From NCBI GenBank assembly GCA_026874595.1, contig CM049316.1, positions 62,045,176 to 62,109,175 of the forward strand: a stretch of 64,000 nucleotides of DNA, read 5' to 3'. The DNA comes from Sipunculus nudus. Its lineage: Eukaryota > Annelida > Sipuncula > Golfingiida > Sipunculidae. This document shows positions 1 through 12,547 of this stretch, one piece after another (positions within the stretch are counted from its first letter, which is position 1; every line of letters starts with the position of its first letter). Under the pieces are notes generated by a model. It was not told the origin of the DNA. It worked only from the letters and a program-made list of their open reading frames with translations, and ran no database searches. The position numbers were made by a program, and so were the translations under genes.

Positions 1-816
1 TTCACGAAGACGACGGTTTGAGAACCACTTCCTTACCTGCTCTGGTTTGATGTTACCCATCTGTGCCAGGGACTCAATAGTCGCAGCATCTGGGTACGGA
101 TTGTCCTGGTGAAGACTGTACCAGTTCTGTAGGATCTGCTGGGCCACTGTGTTAAGCTTGGATGACTTTTTGACTGGTGCAGAGCTGGAACTTGTCTGAT
201 GGCCCGACAAACTTTGCTGCGACTTGCCAGCTTCTAGTGTGCTGCACCACTGCTCCATCCTGTCGAGCAGATGGCCATGCACATCGTCATAGTAACTGTT
301 GATTCTTGGAGCTTGCCATGGTAACGCTGCTGAGTTGCACAGAGCGATGTAGCGGTCTGACTCCATCTGACCAGCCTGCATGGTGTAGAAGTTCTGTAGC
401 TCCTGGATGTACTGCTTGTCTTGTGCTTCCAGGGATAACAGCTTCAGTTTCAGTAGACTCATACGCAAAGTCAGTGGCATCTGGCTTGTGACTGGTGCAA
501 TTGATGCAGTACTGTGACAGTCCTGCTGCAGAGCTGTCTGCAGGGACGAGTAGAGCGGTGCTGAAGACATCTAAGTCAGGCTTGGAGCTGGACTTCCAGA
601 GTGTTCAGTGGAATGGCTGGTGACAGACAACATATTAGATGGCGCCATTGAGGTAGCAGCATGATCAATCTCAGTACTGTGTGTTGAAGCAGGAAAACCA
701 GAAGACTGCATCACTGTAGCTGGTGTATAACGGAGTCCATTGCTGTTTGTTGAATACAGATAACTGGTGTTGTCTTAGTAGGAGCCTGCCCCATACTGTG
801 TGCTGAAGCTGTCCAT
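1..816 (-). pseudogene. TALE-class homeobox gene copy 1, partial at window edge, two nonsense codons
   Basis: This is a near-identical copy of the intact gene at 7879-8796, offset by 7980 bp, with the same start-codon context at 816. Two in-frame stops are visible. Codon 14 (AAA in copy 2) reads TAA at 777-775, and codon 82 (CAG in copy 2) reads TAG at 573-571. The rest of the frame stays open into the homeodomain, which the window edge cuts just after the third helix. The recognition helix reads WFSNRR, so homeodomain residue 50 is Ser where the other three copies have Ala. A helix-2 Tyr has become Ser. The lack of frameshifts and the few differences suggest recent loss of function. Restart at an internal Met after codon 82 would spare the homeodomain, so a short homeodomain-only product cannot be excluded. 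Confidence 0.85.
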
Positions 817-969
817 CTTTGTTTATGCTGCAAACTACCTCTGTCGTCGGTTATTTTCTCTTCAGTTACTTTGGTACTCCTTAGTCTTTAAATCAGAATC
901 TGTCTCAGCTGGTGTGGAACCTGGTCAGAAGTAACTCTGCAAGTGTTGCTACATACCCAGATCACTCAG

Positions 970-997
970 CATAAATACCTGTATCTTGCTTTGATCA
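970..997 (-). promoter_or_regulatory. Core promoter of TALE copy 1 (TATTTA box plus GATCAAAG)
   Basis: On the minus strand GATCAAAG (996-989) precedes TATTTAT (977-971), about 155 bp upstream of the ATG at 816. The same pair at nearly the same spacing occurs before copies 2, 3 and 4. The promoter is intact although the coding frame is broken, so the pseudogene may still be transcribed. Confidence 0.5.
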
Positions 998-1399
998 GGG
1001 ACATTAAGGGCCCACTTTACCTACAGTTAGGTAAACCACAGAACAAACTAATTAGGATAAACCAACTAATAAAACAAACTGTGAGCATGATTTTACCCTG
1101 TATAATTCTTTAGGCCTTTGCTTATAACATGTACACTAAGTGATTAACAAACTGAGATGAAGCTCAGTAATAATTTGCTCTATAAAGGTAAACATTAATG
1201 TCACCGTCTGTTTGGTCTTCACAGGAATTGCTGATGCACGATTCACTTCATTATCTGTCTTTGATATAATTTTCTGAGGTTGTTCTTTATGGCTCAGTGA
1301 CTGTTTACCCAATCTGTCAATCTGATTTAAAAATAATTAATTAGAATTAAAGGCCACAGTTATAAACTATTTTGATTAATTAAACATTTTATGGGACAC

Positions 1400-4300
1400 T
1401 TACAGCTACAATTTATAAATGTAGTTAAGATTTGTTTAATGAACCATTTCACATACCTAAAAATTGTCCATATTTATTTAATTTAAGGTAAAATTATCTT
1501 TAACTAGACTTTTATTTGTTAATCAATCAATTTGATTTTAACATTACATAGTGTCTTCAGGTAACAAAATGTATATTTTAAACCTTATGTTTTATTTCAA
1601 AATTTATGTTTTATATTTTGCTACAATTTGTTTGAGAATTAATAGTTCATTTAAGGGTGCATTGCATTTTCCATTTAGTTAATTTATTTACAATTTTCAA
1701 AAGCAAACTATTATTTACCAAAAGTACATTACAATCAATGATTTAAAGATATAGTTCCACAAAGCTGCAAATTGTTTTTTAAAATATGTTCACATCAGAT
1801 GATTTGTGGTGTCCAGGATAATATGTTTGGGCAGTGGTGTAATGGTTAAGGTGCCTAAAGATTTTATTTCATTAATAATAGTGGAAATTAAAAAGAATAA
1901 AATTGCTCTATAAAATTAAAGTTTAGTGTTTGTTCTATTAAACCAAAGAAGAAAAAATTTATAACAAAAGGGGCTTCTTAAATAAAATGTATTATTTAAT
2001 TTTTTATAACTCAACAAGCATACGTAATATAAGGTTTATAATTATGCATATTTGAATTATGCATATGAATAGTACAGACTGAATTTAGAAACTGTCCTTC
2101 AGATTATTGTAAGAAGATTGGAACAGATTTAAGGTATCATTATTGTTTAAAACCCCTATATCTAACATTGATCTAAAATTGCTTTATATTATAAGCTCCC
2201 AGTAACAATAATCCACTTTTTAATGGAGTAGTATTAAAATACATGAAAATATCTCAAAAACATTTTTTATTTCCTCTATCATGTGTCTATCAACCCTAAT
2301 ACTGGAATTTGAAGTTTTATTCCATAATAAATTTAAAATTTCATTTTTTAACAAGAAAAACAAAGTAGAGGAAAAAAGTTTTTGAGATATTGTGTAATAT
2401 TAATTCATTAAAAAGTTGCTCATTGTTACTGGGTAAAAAATTTTTAAAATTTGTTACAAAATCATGTGAAAATGTATGAAAAGTTAAAAAGTATGTAAGC
2501 CATCAGAAAGCTCATGGTACCAGATTTAAAATAATGTACACTTTATGAGGTCTAATATGAATTTAATCCACATTTGAACCAATTTTAGTTTCAGGGGTTT
2601 TAGACAATAATGATAGTATACCTTAAGGCTGATATAATTTTGGAACAGACTGATTTTAAAATAAAAAACAATTTAATATTTACAATGTAAATTTATAACT
2701 TTTTTCCTTGGACGGTTTTGATGTACATGTTACACATAGTCATTATTGTAAATTATATTTGGCATTTATTTTCTGAGAAATAAACATTTTAAATTTTTTT
2801 TAATATTTAAAAATATCTGATTTTACAAACTTTTTTCAAAAATATTACTTCTTCAATAGTTAAAACGAGCAGACAAATCTTTAATCTTGATATAAAGGTT
2901 TTACTTTTTATATTCCATTAAAAATTATAATACAAACAAAAAGTTTAGGCCTGTCATTTGACCCTAGCATGAGCAGGAAAAATGAGGTACTGGCCTGGTG
3001 CAGATAAAATTTAAAGGTCTTCATGGGTTACGAAAATCATTGAACAACTGCTGGTCTCATTTTGAATTAACCCCCTGTACTTGAGTGTCAGTGTGAATTT
3101 AATTTTGAATTTTTTTGCCTCTTCATAATAATATATTATGGATTAAGAAGATATTATTACTGTACAATTTCAGTCTAGTTTCTTCCTCACAACTAAGACT
3201 GCGCTCAGCAAAAAGTAATTTGCATCAAGTATAAACCATGAAGGGGCTTGACACACAAAGTTTCAAAGTAATGAGCTGGATCAAGTTCAGTGGAAATTTT
3301 AAAAGTTATTCTCCAGATTTTCATTTAAAAAGTGTACATTCATTGCACTGGAGCTGGAGTTTTTTGTTCAAGGTCAATCTGTGGACTGTCATGACTTTGG
3401 GTTACTTCCCTGATTGCACCTTAAATATGCTTATCTCTCTTATCACTGATATAATCTGAAATTTGGTTGTTTAATATAATGTTGATGAAAAGTAGAACTT
3501 TCATTCAACAAACTAGATAACCACATACACAGAAAGCATGGGTTTACAAATACCATACAAAATAATGTCATTTGGAAAATCCCACAGGTGGCACATGAAC
3601 TATTGATCATTCAGGGTGAGCAAAATTTAGTGTTTGCTAGAGTCTGTGCAAAACCCTTTGGTTTCAACACAGGTTCATCTGGTTGCCAGGTTGCCAGGTT
3701 TCCATGTGTGACCTGTCAGATGTGATTGCAATGTTGGAAACCAGATCTGTGGAAATATGTTTTTTTTCAACTTTTGGGATAATATGTCACTAAATACACT
3801 TGGTGGACCAATTGACCAATTATTTTGATGATTGCAATGCACAGCTGGTTCTATCATTAACAGATAATGATTAAGATAATCATGCATAGTGATCATGTAT
3901 AGCGTAAATTTTAACAGGTGAAAGGAAAGACCTATAGTTAAGTTAGCAGGGAAAGCAAACAGCCCAGGACACACAAATGAACGACTTAATGACTGTATGA
4001 CTTTGAATTGAACACTCTAAGTCTACAGCCCTAGTGCTGTTGTTGTATATATTTATTTGACAACTGACTGATATAAAATTCATCTTGGTACAAACTGTTT
4101 TTGATTGAGAATTAGCATAGGAAACACAGGCAAATAAAGGGAAAAAAGGGAAATATGTGGATGGTTGGATATTATGATAAATTAGATGTGGATTTTAATT
4201 TTTACACAGATCAATCGAAACATTTTGTATCTTCAATATTATTTTGAAGGAACTGGAATAATTTCTGGTTAAAGAGTGGTCTTTGCTAGGGTCACCATAC

Positions 4301-5280
4301 AGAGTTTATTGGGTGTTGAGAGATATGTCCATATCTTGTTCGAGGTTGTGATTTCATGTATAAATCTTTCATATATATAATGCACACTCAAGGTAAAAAT
4401 GGTAGGAGTCTTTTATCAGAGATCCACATGTACAGGAAGGATTGTCAATGATGTGAGGTGGTGTTAAGTGGTAATGTAGATTGCTACATTTCAATCTTAA
4501 TCTTGTATGGTATATTTGTCATTTTGTTCCCCAATGAAGTAGTTTATGGGCAGTTTCAGGTTTGTAAATAAACATTTTTTTTAAGTGTATTAACACTGTA
4601 AATATTTTGTATTTCAATATTTAGGCTATTCCACTTAGTGATAGTATTGTGTAAAAATGATTTTCGTTAAAGTGATTTGTTGGCATGAACTGAATTGATG
4701 TGACTGGTACCTCTTCTCAGAACATTGTCATGTATTGAATGGTGAGGGGTAAAAATTGCACAGGTAAATATGGCACAATGGTAAACTAGGAAAAAATGGC
4801 ACACTAAAAGATATATAAATGTTACAGCCCAAATATGTAACATTTATCTATGATTATCATGTAATATATGTTCAAACAGCTTTCAGGAAAGTTCTGAGTT
4901 GTTAGTATAATAATAATCTGAAAATGATAAAAATAAACAACTGAAGTCAGAATCTCATTTACATGTTTGTGAACAAGTATAATAGAAATCGTATTTAAAA
5001 ATATACATTCTATATAAGCAAATTATATAAGCAGCTGTGGCAAACAACCAACCATGCAAGTACTCAGTAGTGACTCAGGTACTCAGTTTGGTCACGTAAT
5101 GAGTAGCTGTATCTGGTTAATGAAGCATAGTTTAATTAGGTGTGTATCTTCTCAGCCATAGGAGAGTTGATTTTGTTTATAATAACGCACAGCTAGCTTG
5201 GGTCTGTTGTGCTCACACAAAGGTAATTATAGGTTGTTTGTGTTAATGAGTACCATGCCATGCAGGTGACTTTCATGTTT
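1400..5280. other. AT-rich non-coding spacer of unit A
   Basis: I see no gene here. The sequence is AT-rich with many in-frame stops, and it is nearly all repeated in unit B (about 9380-12540). Around 1830-1858 a stretch contains TGGTGTAATGG, which fits a pol III A box, but no B box follows it. The block around 4605-4785 recurs at about 16298-16460, and the block around 4140-4380 recurs at about 18108-18400. Confidence 0.7.
3024..3708. other. Segment present in unit A, missing from unit B
   Basis: Unit B joins AGGTCTTCAT directly to TTGACCTGTC near 10958-10972, while unit A has about 685 bp between these two motifs. I see no terminal inverted repeats or target-site duplication, so a deletion from B is more likely than an insertion into A. 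The short open frame at 3238-3459 inside it has no recognisable similarity. Confidence 0.6.
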
Positions 5281-5287
5281 GTTTGAA

Positions 5288-6100
5288 TCAATGACTGTTA
5301 GAATGGCCTTTCCTTATCCTTTGATGTAGGTAGCTGTGTTTGAACCAAGGCAAAAGCTGGCTTGTTTTCTGTATTGAATATGTGTTGATTAGATTGCATT
5401 TATAAATTGAAGCTTCATATCTAAACATTTTGAATAATAAAATTATTTGTTGGGTGTTTTGTCTTTTTTGTAGAGTATCAAGACATGTTTCCTGGTATAA
5501 TAAGCTGTGACTGGTATATCCATCCCCCCTAGTAATGATTCTTGCTGCTTCTAATTGCACTTTTTTGAGTTTTTATGACAGCTTTTTCTTCACTAAAGAT
5601 GTTTCATATGATGGAACCGTATACTAATACAGGTCTAATGTAGCTATAAAACTTTAGATGAAGGGATTTTCTATCCAAGTACCATTTTATTAATATCAGG
5701 ATTAGCAGTCTATTACTAGCTTTTTGTACAATTTCATTTATGTGATTGTTCCAAAGACAATCATGACTTTAGATGATGCCCAAGTGTTCATGTTGATGAA
5801 ATTTTTTAATCTAAGTCTCAACTTACATCAGCAGTGCGTGATTAGATAAGATTCATTTGCAGCAAAATGTGATAGAGTGTTTTACTTGCATAAATCTTTA
5901 CCAACCAATTTTTTTCCAAGTGTTTTTTACACAGATCAAAAATATGTTTGCCACGAAAAATTTATAAAAATTTCTCTACAGTATGTTTTGCAAAATTTTG
6001 CAGATACATGAAGCTAAAAAACCTGTTCTGTAGTTTAAGGGATGTGATTTGTCACTTTTTTATAAATTGGTGTCACATGAGATCTTCTCCATTGTACTGG
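5288..6100 (-). mobile_element. Non-LTR retrotransposon 3' remnant (RT C-terminal region)
   Basis: The minus-strand frame from 5560 begins MQLEAARIITRGDGYTSHSL. This resembles the conserved 'LQLEAARIVTG..RYTS...LY.ET' segment that follows the reverse transcriptase in Jockey/CR1-like LINEs. Upstream minus-strand sequence, to about 6100, reads in pieces as the region before it and is broken by stops. The RT core itself is deleted in this copy but survives in the homologous fragment at 18440-19460. Confidence 0.75.
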
Positions 6101-6945
6101 CAATTCTTCTAACTCCAGGGATATATTAAATAATCTATACAGTGTAAAGCTCAGTTCAGTGGAACATTCATTAAGTTAGTGCACTTTTTTCATGAAAATC
6201 TGAGTCACAGCTAAAACTTTTGAATGATACCAATCTAACCCATTTCCTTAATTGTTAATATTTTATTTACATTTTGATTAGTACAATATACATCATGGTA
6301 AAAAACAGCATATGACTGAGCATGCACTTTACTTTTTGGTAGGTTTTTTTACTTAATTTAATTCATTTAAGACCAAGAAACTGAGCAAAGATAATTGCAG
6401 GTGTCATTGAAGAACATGGTTTGAAATGAAGACAAGAATGTGGGAAAAGGGTCTGATCTTAAAATGGAATTAAAGAATTAAGGCGGCAACATGGTAGTAT
6501 GGGTGGATGGATGAATGAAAAGCCAGTAGGGTAGAGAAATCAAACCTATTTCCTTAAAACTTTGTGTGCATCAGGCCCCTTTCAACTTTTTATTTATTTA
6601 ATGCAAAGTACTTTATGCCAAGCTCAAACTTAGTTTTTAGATAGAAGATGAGCTGAATTTGTACAGTAAAATAACATATTCCCTATTCCTAAATATTCTG
6701 GATTTTATATGTAGATTGTTTAATTTTATCTACACTATACTCAGACACAGATTGACACAGATGTTATCTTAAGATTAAGGGTGGGATTAAACATGGTTTT
6801 CTTTCATGTATGTGAAATGGTTCATTATACAAATCTAACTGTCATTAAAAAGGTGCAGCTGTTATTGTTTCATAAAATGTTTAACTAATCAACTAATTTA
6901 ACAAAAACATGCTTTGAAAATTAAATCCTCAGCAGGGAAAAAACG

Positions 6946-7545
6946 TGCCTAGGTCAAAGTTGAGCAAAATTAAGGTACCAATTTTATTTTTGCCAATATT
7001 TAAAAAAATTTTACAGATTTTGATCTAATTTTTGGTATACAATTAAATTTTGATCAATTAAAGTTGTATTACTGAAAAAAAGTCCCTACCTTTAACACTT
7101 TTGTTCTTAAGTGACCAAATATCTTTCCTGATTATTTTACAAAGTCCATTATGTTTGGACCCATAACTTTTTAAAATTAAATAATACTGACTTAATTTCT
7201 GGCATGTAGATAGGAACTATATAGAGGAATATTTATGGGAATGAAGAAAACCACATGAGTGGTTTGATATTAGGCAGTCCTGAAGTGTAAAAATAGATTT
7301 TTTCTAATGAAAATTGAGGTTTTTCCTTAACATCTCGAAGGAACAAAGTCCTATTGACCCAATTTTTGGCATGGTAGGGGATTTTGGGGACAAGTGTATG
7401 CCAATTTCACATTCGTAGGTCCAATGGTGTTGAAATCTGCCAGTCTTACGGACAGACATCCGGACAGATGGACGGACAGACAGATGGACGGACAACGGAC
7501 AATGGACCACGACTATAGGTCACCTATCCTTTAGGTCACCTATCC
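6946..7545. repeat. Dispersed repeat with GGACAGAYGGAC-type tail
   Basis: The block starting near GGTCAAAGTTGAGCAAAAT is repeated at 16465-16930. Its right part (7448-7505) is a degenerate run of GGACAGAYGGACG units, followed by two copies of TAGGTCACCTATCCTT. Such tails are common in invertebrate, especially molluscan, interspersed repeats. I see no coding capacity. Confidence 0.65.
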
Positions 7546-7637
7546 TTTAGTATCCTGGGAAGAATTGGGGTTATGGGTATAAATTCTAGGGCACCTTTGT
7601 ATTTAAGAAACTCAATCATTCTTTAACTTTGCAACAA

Positions 7638-7648
7638 ATTTATTAAAC
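7638..7648 (-). terminator. Poly(A) signal of TALE copy 2
   Basis: On the minus strand AATAAA occurs in the context TTTAATAAATTTGTTGCA, about 235 bp after the stop codon. The equivalent AATAAA followed by a TGTTGCA-type sequence follows copy 3. Confidence 0.6.
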
Positions 7649-7878
7649 CAAGATCATGTACTCAATGGTAAGTATCTACATGCATGGTTATAATTAACAT
7701 AAACTTATTCATATAATCCATATATAACATTCTGATAAAGGTGTCTTACATTTCAGTATTTATCAATTATTCTGATGTTATAATCCTAGACAAATAAAAA
7801 CATCATACAAATATGTTATATGATTTAATTTCCATCTTGGTGGAAAGGACACAAGGCACATCCTGAATTAACTCCTTT

Positions 7879-8796
7879 TCACTGTTCTCTTGGTTGTTTA
7901 GCATCTTCCTGAAGGTCAGAGGGGTCATCCAGGGGGCGCTTGAATCCTCTGGTGATCTCTTGTCGGTATCTGGATTTCTGTTCACGAAGACGACGGTTTG
8001 CAAACCACTTCTTGACCTGCTCTGGTTTGATGTTACCCATCTGTGCCAGGTACTCAATGGTCGCAGCATCTGGGTAAGGATTGTCCTGGTGAAGACTGTA
8101 CCAGTTCTGTAGGATCTGCTGGGCCACTGTGTTAAGCTTGGATGACTTTTTGACTGGTGCAGAGCTGGAACTTGTCTGATGGCCCGACAAACTTTGCTGC
8201 AACTTGCCAGCTTCTAGTGTGCTGCACCACTGCTCCATTCTGTCAAGCAGACGGCCATGCACATCGTCATAGTAACTGTTGATTCTTGGAGCTTGCCATG
8301 GTAATGCTGCTGAGTTGCACAGAGCCATGTAGCGGTCTGACTCCACCTGACCAGCCTGCATGGTGTAGAAGTTCTGTAGCTCCTGTATGTACTGCTTGTC
8401 GTGTGCTTCCAGGGATAACAGCTTCAGTTTCAGTAGACTCATACGCAATGTCAGTGGCATCTGGCTTGTGACTGGTGCTGCTGGTGCAGTACTGTGACAG
8501 TCCTGCTGCAGTGCTGTCTGCAGGGACGAGTAGAGCGGTGCTGAAGACATCTGAGTCAGGCTTGGAGCTGGACTTCCAGAGTGTTCAGTGGAATGGCTGG
8601 TAACAGACAACATATTAGATGGCGCCATTGAGGTAGCAGCATGATCAAGCTCAGTACTGTGTGTTGAAGCAGGAAAACCAGAAGACTGCATCACTGTAGC
8701 TGGTGTATAACTGAGTCCATTGCTGTTTGTTGAATACAGATAACTGGTGTTGTCTTTGTAGGAGCCTGCCCCATACTGTGTGCTGAAGCTGTCCAT
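7879..8796 (-). CDS. TALE-class homeodomain transcription factor, copy 2 (intronless)
   Basis: A single open frame of 305 residues, predicted to be a nuclear DNA-binding regulator. Residues ~1-110 are Ser/Thr/Gln-rich low complexity. Residues ~111-196 form a block conserved in all copies (from SQMPLTLRMSLLKLK to MEQWCSTLEAGK), which I do not recognise as a named domain. After a Ser-rich linker, residues ~214-280 form a homeodomain. Its three extra residues before PYP in the helix 1-2 loop (HQDNPYP) and the WFANRR third helix (Ala at position 50) mark the TALE superclass. The tail is basic, then acidic. Known families (PBX, MEIS, IRX, TGIF) do not match outside the homeodomain, so a lophotrochozoan-specific TALE (SPILE-like) gene is the best guess. 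The ATG sits in AAAG-ATGGA, conserved in all copies. The gene is divergent from copy 3. Identity as TALE is firm; function is inferred. Confidence 0.93.
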   Translation of the reverse strand: MDSFSTQYGAGSYKDNTSYLYSTNSNGLSYTPATVMQSSGFPASTHSTELDHAATSMAPSNMLSVTSHSTEHSGSPAPSLTQMSSAPLYSSLQTALQQDCHSTAPAAPVTSQMPLTLRMSLLKLKLLSLEAHDKQYIQELQNFYTMQAGQVESDRYMALCNSAALPWQAPRINSYYDDVHGRLLDRMEQWCSTLEAGKLQQSLSGHQTSSSSAPVKKSSKLNTVAQQILQNWYSLHQDNPYPDAATIEYLAQMGNIKPEQVKKWFANRRLREQKSRYRQEITRGFKRPLDDPSDLQEDAKQPREQ

Positions 8797-9380
8797 CTTT
8801 GTTTATGCTGCAAACTACCTCTGTCGTCGGTTATTTTCTCTTCAGTTACTTTGGTACTCCTTAGTCTTTAAATCAGAATCTGTCTCAGCTGGTGTGGAAC
8901 CTGGTCAGAAGTAACTCTGCAAGTGTTGCTACATACCCAGATCACTCAGCATAAATACCTGTATCTTGCTTTGATCAGGGACATTAAGGGCCCACTTTAC
9001 CTACAGTTAGGTAAACCACAGAACAAACTAATTAGGATAAACCAACTAATAAAACAAACTGTGAGCATGATTTTACCCTGTATAATTCTTTAGGCCTTTG
9101 CTTATAACACGTACACTAAGTGATTAACAAACTGAGATGAAGCTCATTAATTAATTGCTCCATAAAGGTAAACATTAATGTCAACGTCTGTTTGGTCTTC
9201 ACAGGAATTGCTGATGCACGATTCACTTCATTATCTGTCTTTGATATAATTTTCTGAGGTTGTTCTTTATGGCTCAGTGACTGTTTACCCAATCTGTCAA
9301 TCTGATTTAAAAATAATTAATTAGAATTAAAGGCCACAGTTATAAACTATTTCGATTAATTAAACATTTTATGGGACACA
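8797..9380 (-). repeat. Promoter-proximal inverted repeat, left arm
   Basis: Read on the minus strand, this segment is homologous to 14100-14626 upstream of copy 3. Shared blocks include TTGGGTAAACAGTCACTGAG, CCTAATTAGTTTGTTCTG and the GATCAAAG/TATTTA pair. It represents the common ancestral promoter of the family, here in inverted orientation. Confidence 0.8.
8950..8977 (-). promoter_or_regulatory. Core promoter of TALE copy 2
   Basis: On the minus strand GATCAAAG (8976-8969) is followed by TATTTAT (8957-8951), about 155-160 bp before the ATG at 8796. A GGGCCC-centred block lies just upstream. The same order appears in front of copies 3 and 4 on the plus strand. GATCAAAG matches the TCF/LEF core (CTTTGATC on the other strand). 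Factor identity is inferred. Confidence 0.6.
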
Positions 9381-12300
9381 ATTTATAAATGTAGTTAAGA
9401 TTTGTTTAATGAACCATTTCACATACCTAAAAATTGTCCATATTTATTTAATTTAAGGTAAAATTATCTTTAAGTAGACTTTTATTTGTTAATCAATCAA
9501 TTTGATTTTAACATTACATAGTGTCTTCAGGTAACAAAATGTATATTTTAAACCTTATGTTTAATTTCAAAATTTATGTTTTTTATTTTGCTACAATTTG
9601 TTTGAGAATTAATAGTTCATTCAAGGGTGCATTGCATTTTCCATTTAGTTAATTTATTTACAATTTTCAAAAGCAAACTATTATTTACCAAAAGTACATT
9701 ACAATCAATGATTTAAAGATATAGTTCCACAAAGCTGCAAATTGTTTTTTAAAATATGTTCACATCAGATGATTTGTGGTGTCCAGGATAATATGTTTGG
9801 GCAGTGGTGTAATGGTTAAGGTGCCTAAACATTTTTGTATCATTATTAATAGTGGAAATTAAAAAGAATAAAAATAGCTTTATAAAATTAAAGTTTAGTG
9901 TTTGTTCTATTAAACCAAAGAATTTTACACAAAAGGGGCTTCTTAAATAAAATGTATTATTTATTTTTTTATAACTCAAGCATATGTAAAATAAGGTTTA
10001 TAATTATGCATATATGAATAATGCATATGAATAGTACAGACTGAATTTAGAAACTGTCCTTCAGATTATTGTAAGAAGATTGGAACAGATTTAAGGTATC
10101 ATTATTGTTTAAAACCCCTATATCTAACATTGATCTAAAATTGCTTTATATTATAAGCTCCCAGTAACAATAATCCACTTTTTAATGGAATAGTATTAAA
10201 ATACATGAAAATATCTCAAAAACATTTTTATTTCCTCTATCAACCCTAATACTGGAATTTGAAGTTTTATTCCATAATAAATTTAAAATTTCATTTTTTA
10301 ACAAGAAAAACAAAGTAGAGGAAAAAAGTTTTTGAGATATTGTGTAATATTAATTCATTAAAAAGTTGCTCATTGTTACTGGGTAAAAAATTTTTAAAAC
10401 TTGTTACAAAATCATGTGAAAATGTATGAAAAGTTAAAAAGTATGTAAGCCATCAGAAAGCTCACGGTACCAGATTTAAAATAATGTACACTTTATGAGG
10501 TCTAATATGAATTTAATCCACATTTGAACCAATTTTAGTTTCAGGGGTTTTAGACAATAATGATAGTATACCTTAAGGCTGATATAATTTTGGAACAGAC
10601 TGATTTTAAAATAAAAAACAATTTAATATTTACAATGTTAATTTATAACTTTTTTCCTTGGACGGTTTTGATGTACATGTTACACATATAGTCATTATTG
10701 TAAATTATATTTGGCATTTATTTTCTGAGAAATAAACATTTAAAATTTTTTTTAATATTTAAAAATATCTGATTTTACAAACTTTTTTCAAAAATATTAC
10801 TTCTTCAATAGTTAAAAAGAGCAGACAAATCTTTAATCTTGATATAAAGGTTTTACTTTTTATATTCCATTAAAAATTATAATACAAACAAAAAGTTTAG
10901 GCCTGTCATTTGACCCTAGCATGAGCAGGAAGAATGAGGTACTGGCCTGGTGCAGAAGGTCTTCATTTGACCTGTCAGATGTGATTGCAATGTTGGAAAC
11001 CAGATCTGTGGAAATATGTTTTTTTTCAACTTTTGGGATAATATGTCACTAAATACACTTGGTGGACCAATTGACCAATTATTTTGATGATTGCAATGCA
11101 CAGCTGGTTCTATCATTAACAGATAATGATTAAGATAATCATGCATAGTGATCATGTATAGCGTAAATTTTAACAGGTGAAAGGAAAGACCTATAGTTAA
11201 GTTAGCAGGGAAAGCAAACAGCCCAGGACACACAAATGAACGACTTAATGACTGTATGACTTTGAATTGAACACTCTAAGTCTACAGCCCTAGTGCTGTT
11301 GTTGTATATATTTATTTGACAACTGACTGATATAAAATTCATCTTGGTACAAACTGTTTTTGATTGAGAATTAGCATAGGAAACACAGGCAAATAAAGGG
11401 AAAAAAAGGGAAATATGTGGATGGTTGGATATTATGATAAATTAGATGTGGATTTTAATTTTTACACAGATCAATCGAAACATTTTGTATCTTCAATATT
11501 ATTTTGAAGGAACTGGAATAATTTCTGGTTGAAAGAGTGGTCTTTGCTAGGGTCACCATACAGAGTTTATTGGGTGTTGAGAGATATGTCCATATCTTGT
11601 TCGAGGTTGTGATTTCATGTATGAATCTTTCATATATATAATGCACACTCAAGGTAAAAATGGTAGGAGTCTTTTATCAGAGATCCACATGTACAGGAAG
11701 GATTGTCAATGATGTGAGGTGGTGTTAAGTGGTAATGTAGATTGCTACATTTCAATCTTAATCTTGTATGGTATATTTGTCATTTTGTTCCCCAATGAAG
11801 TAGTTTATGGGCAGTTTCAGGTTTGTAAATAAACATTTTTTTTAAGTGCATTAACACTGTAAATATTTTGTATTTCAATATTTAGGCTTTTCCACTTAGT
11901 GATAGTATTGTGTAAAAATGATTTTCGTTTAAGTGATTTGTTGGCATGAACTGAATTGATGTGACTGGTACCTCTTCTCAGAACATTGTCATGTATTGAA
12001 TGGTGAGGGGTAAAAATGGCACAGGTAAATATGGCACAATGGTAAACTAGGAAAAAATGGCACACTAAAAGATATATAAATGTTACAGCCCAAATATGTA
12101 ACATTTATCTATGATTATCATGTAATATATGTTCAAACAGCTTTCAGGAAAGATACTGAGTTGTTAGTATAATAATAATCTGAAAATGATAAAAATAAAC
12201 AACTGAAGTCAGAATCTCATTTACATGTTTGTGAACAAGTATAATAGAAATCTTACTTTATATATACATTCTATATAAGCAAATTATATAAGCAGCTGTG

Positions 12301-12540
12301 GCAAACAACCAACCATGCAAGTACTCAGTAGTGACTCAGGTACTCAGTTTGGTCACGTAATGAGTAGTTGTATCTGGTTAATGAAGCATAGTTTAATTAG
12401 GTGTGTATCTTCTCAGCCATAGGAGAGTTGATTTTGTTTTTAATAACGCACAGCTAGCTTGGGTCTGTTGTGCTCACACAAAGGTAATTATAGGTTGTTT
12501 GTGTTAATGAGTACCATGCCATGCAGGTGACTTTCATGTT
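9380..12540. other. AT-rich non-coding spacer of unit B
   Basis: This is the copy of the unit A spacer with small indels and the 685 bp absence near 10960. I see no gene. The short frames at 10916-11233 and 11817-12104 are not conserved as reading frames in unit A and resemble nothing I know. Confidence 0.7.
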
Positions 12541-12547
12541 TGTTTGA

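Larger units (their letters stand above)
1..6889. repeat. Unit A of an ~8 kb direct duplication
   Basis: Bases 1-6889 match 7981-14121 in the same orientation with scattered substitutions and small indels. Unit A carries about 685 bp (roughly 3024-3708) that unit B lacks. The right end stops abruptly at a TTTAACTAATCA motif. In unit B that motif leads on into the promoter of TALE copy 3, while in unit A it runs into an unrelated dispersed repeat. Confidence 0.9.

Noticed and set aside
306-491. 61-codon plus-strand frame, also at 8286-8471 and (minus) 21187-21372
   Set aside because: It is the antisense shadow of the conserved homeobox-gene block and recurs only because that block is conserved.
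1829-1858. tRNA-like stretch with a TGGTGTAATGG A box (again near 9808)
   Set aside because: No B box or cloverleaf follows within tRNA distance; at best a SINE head fragment.
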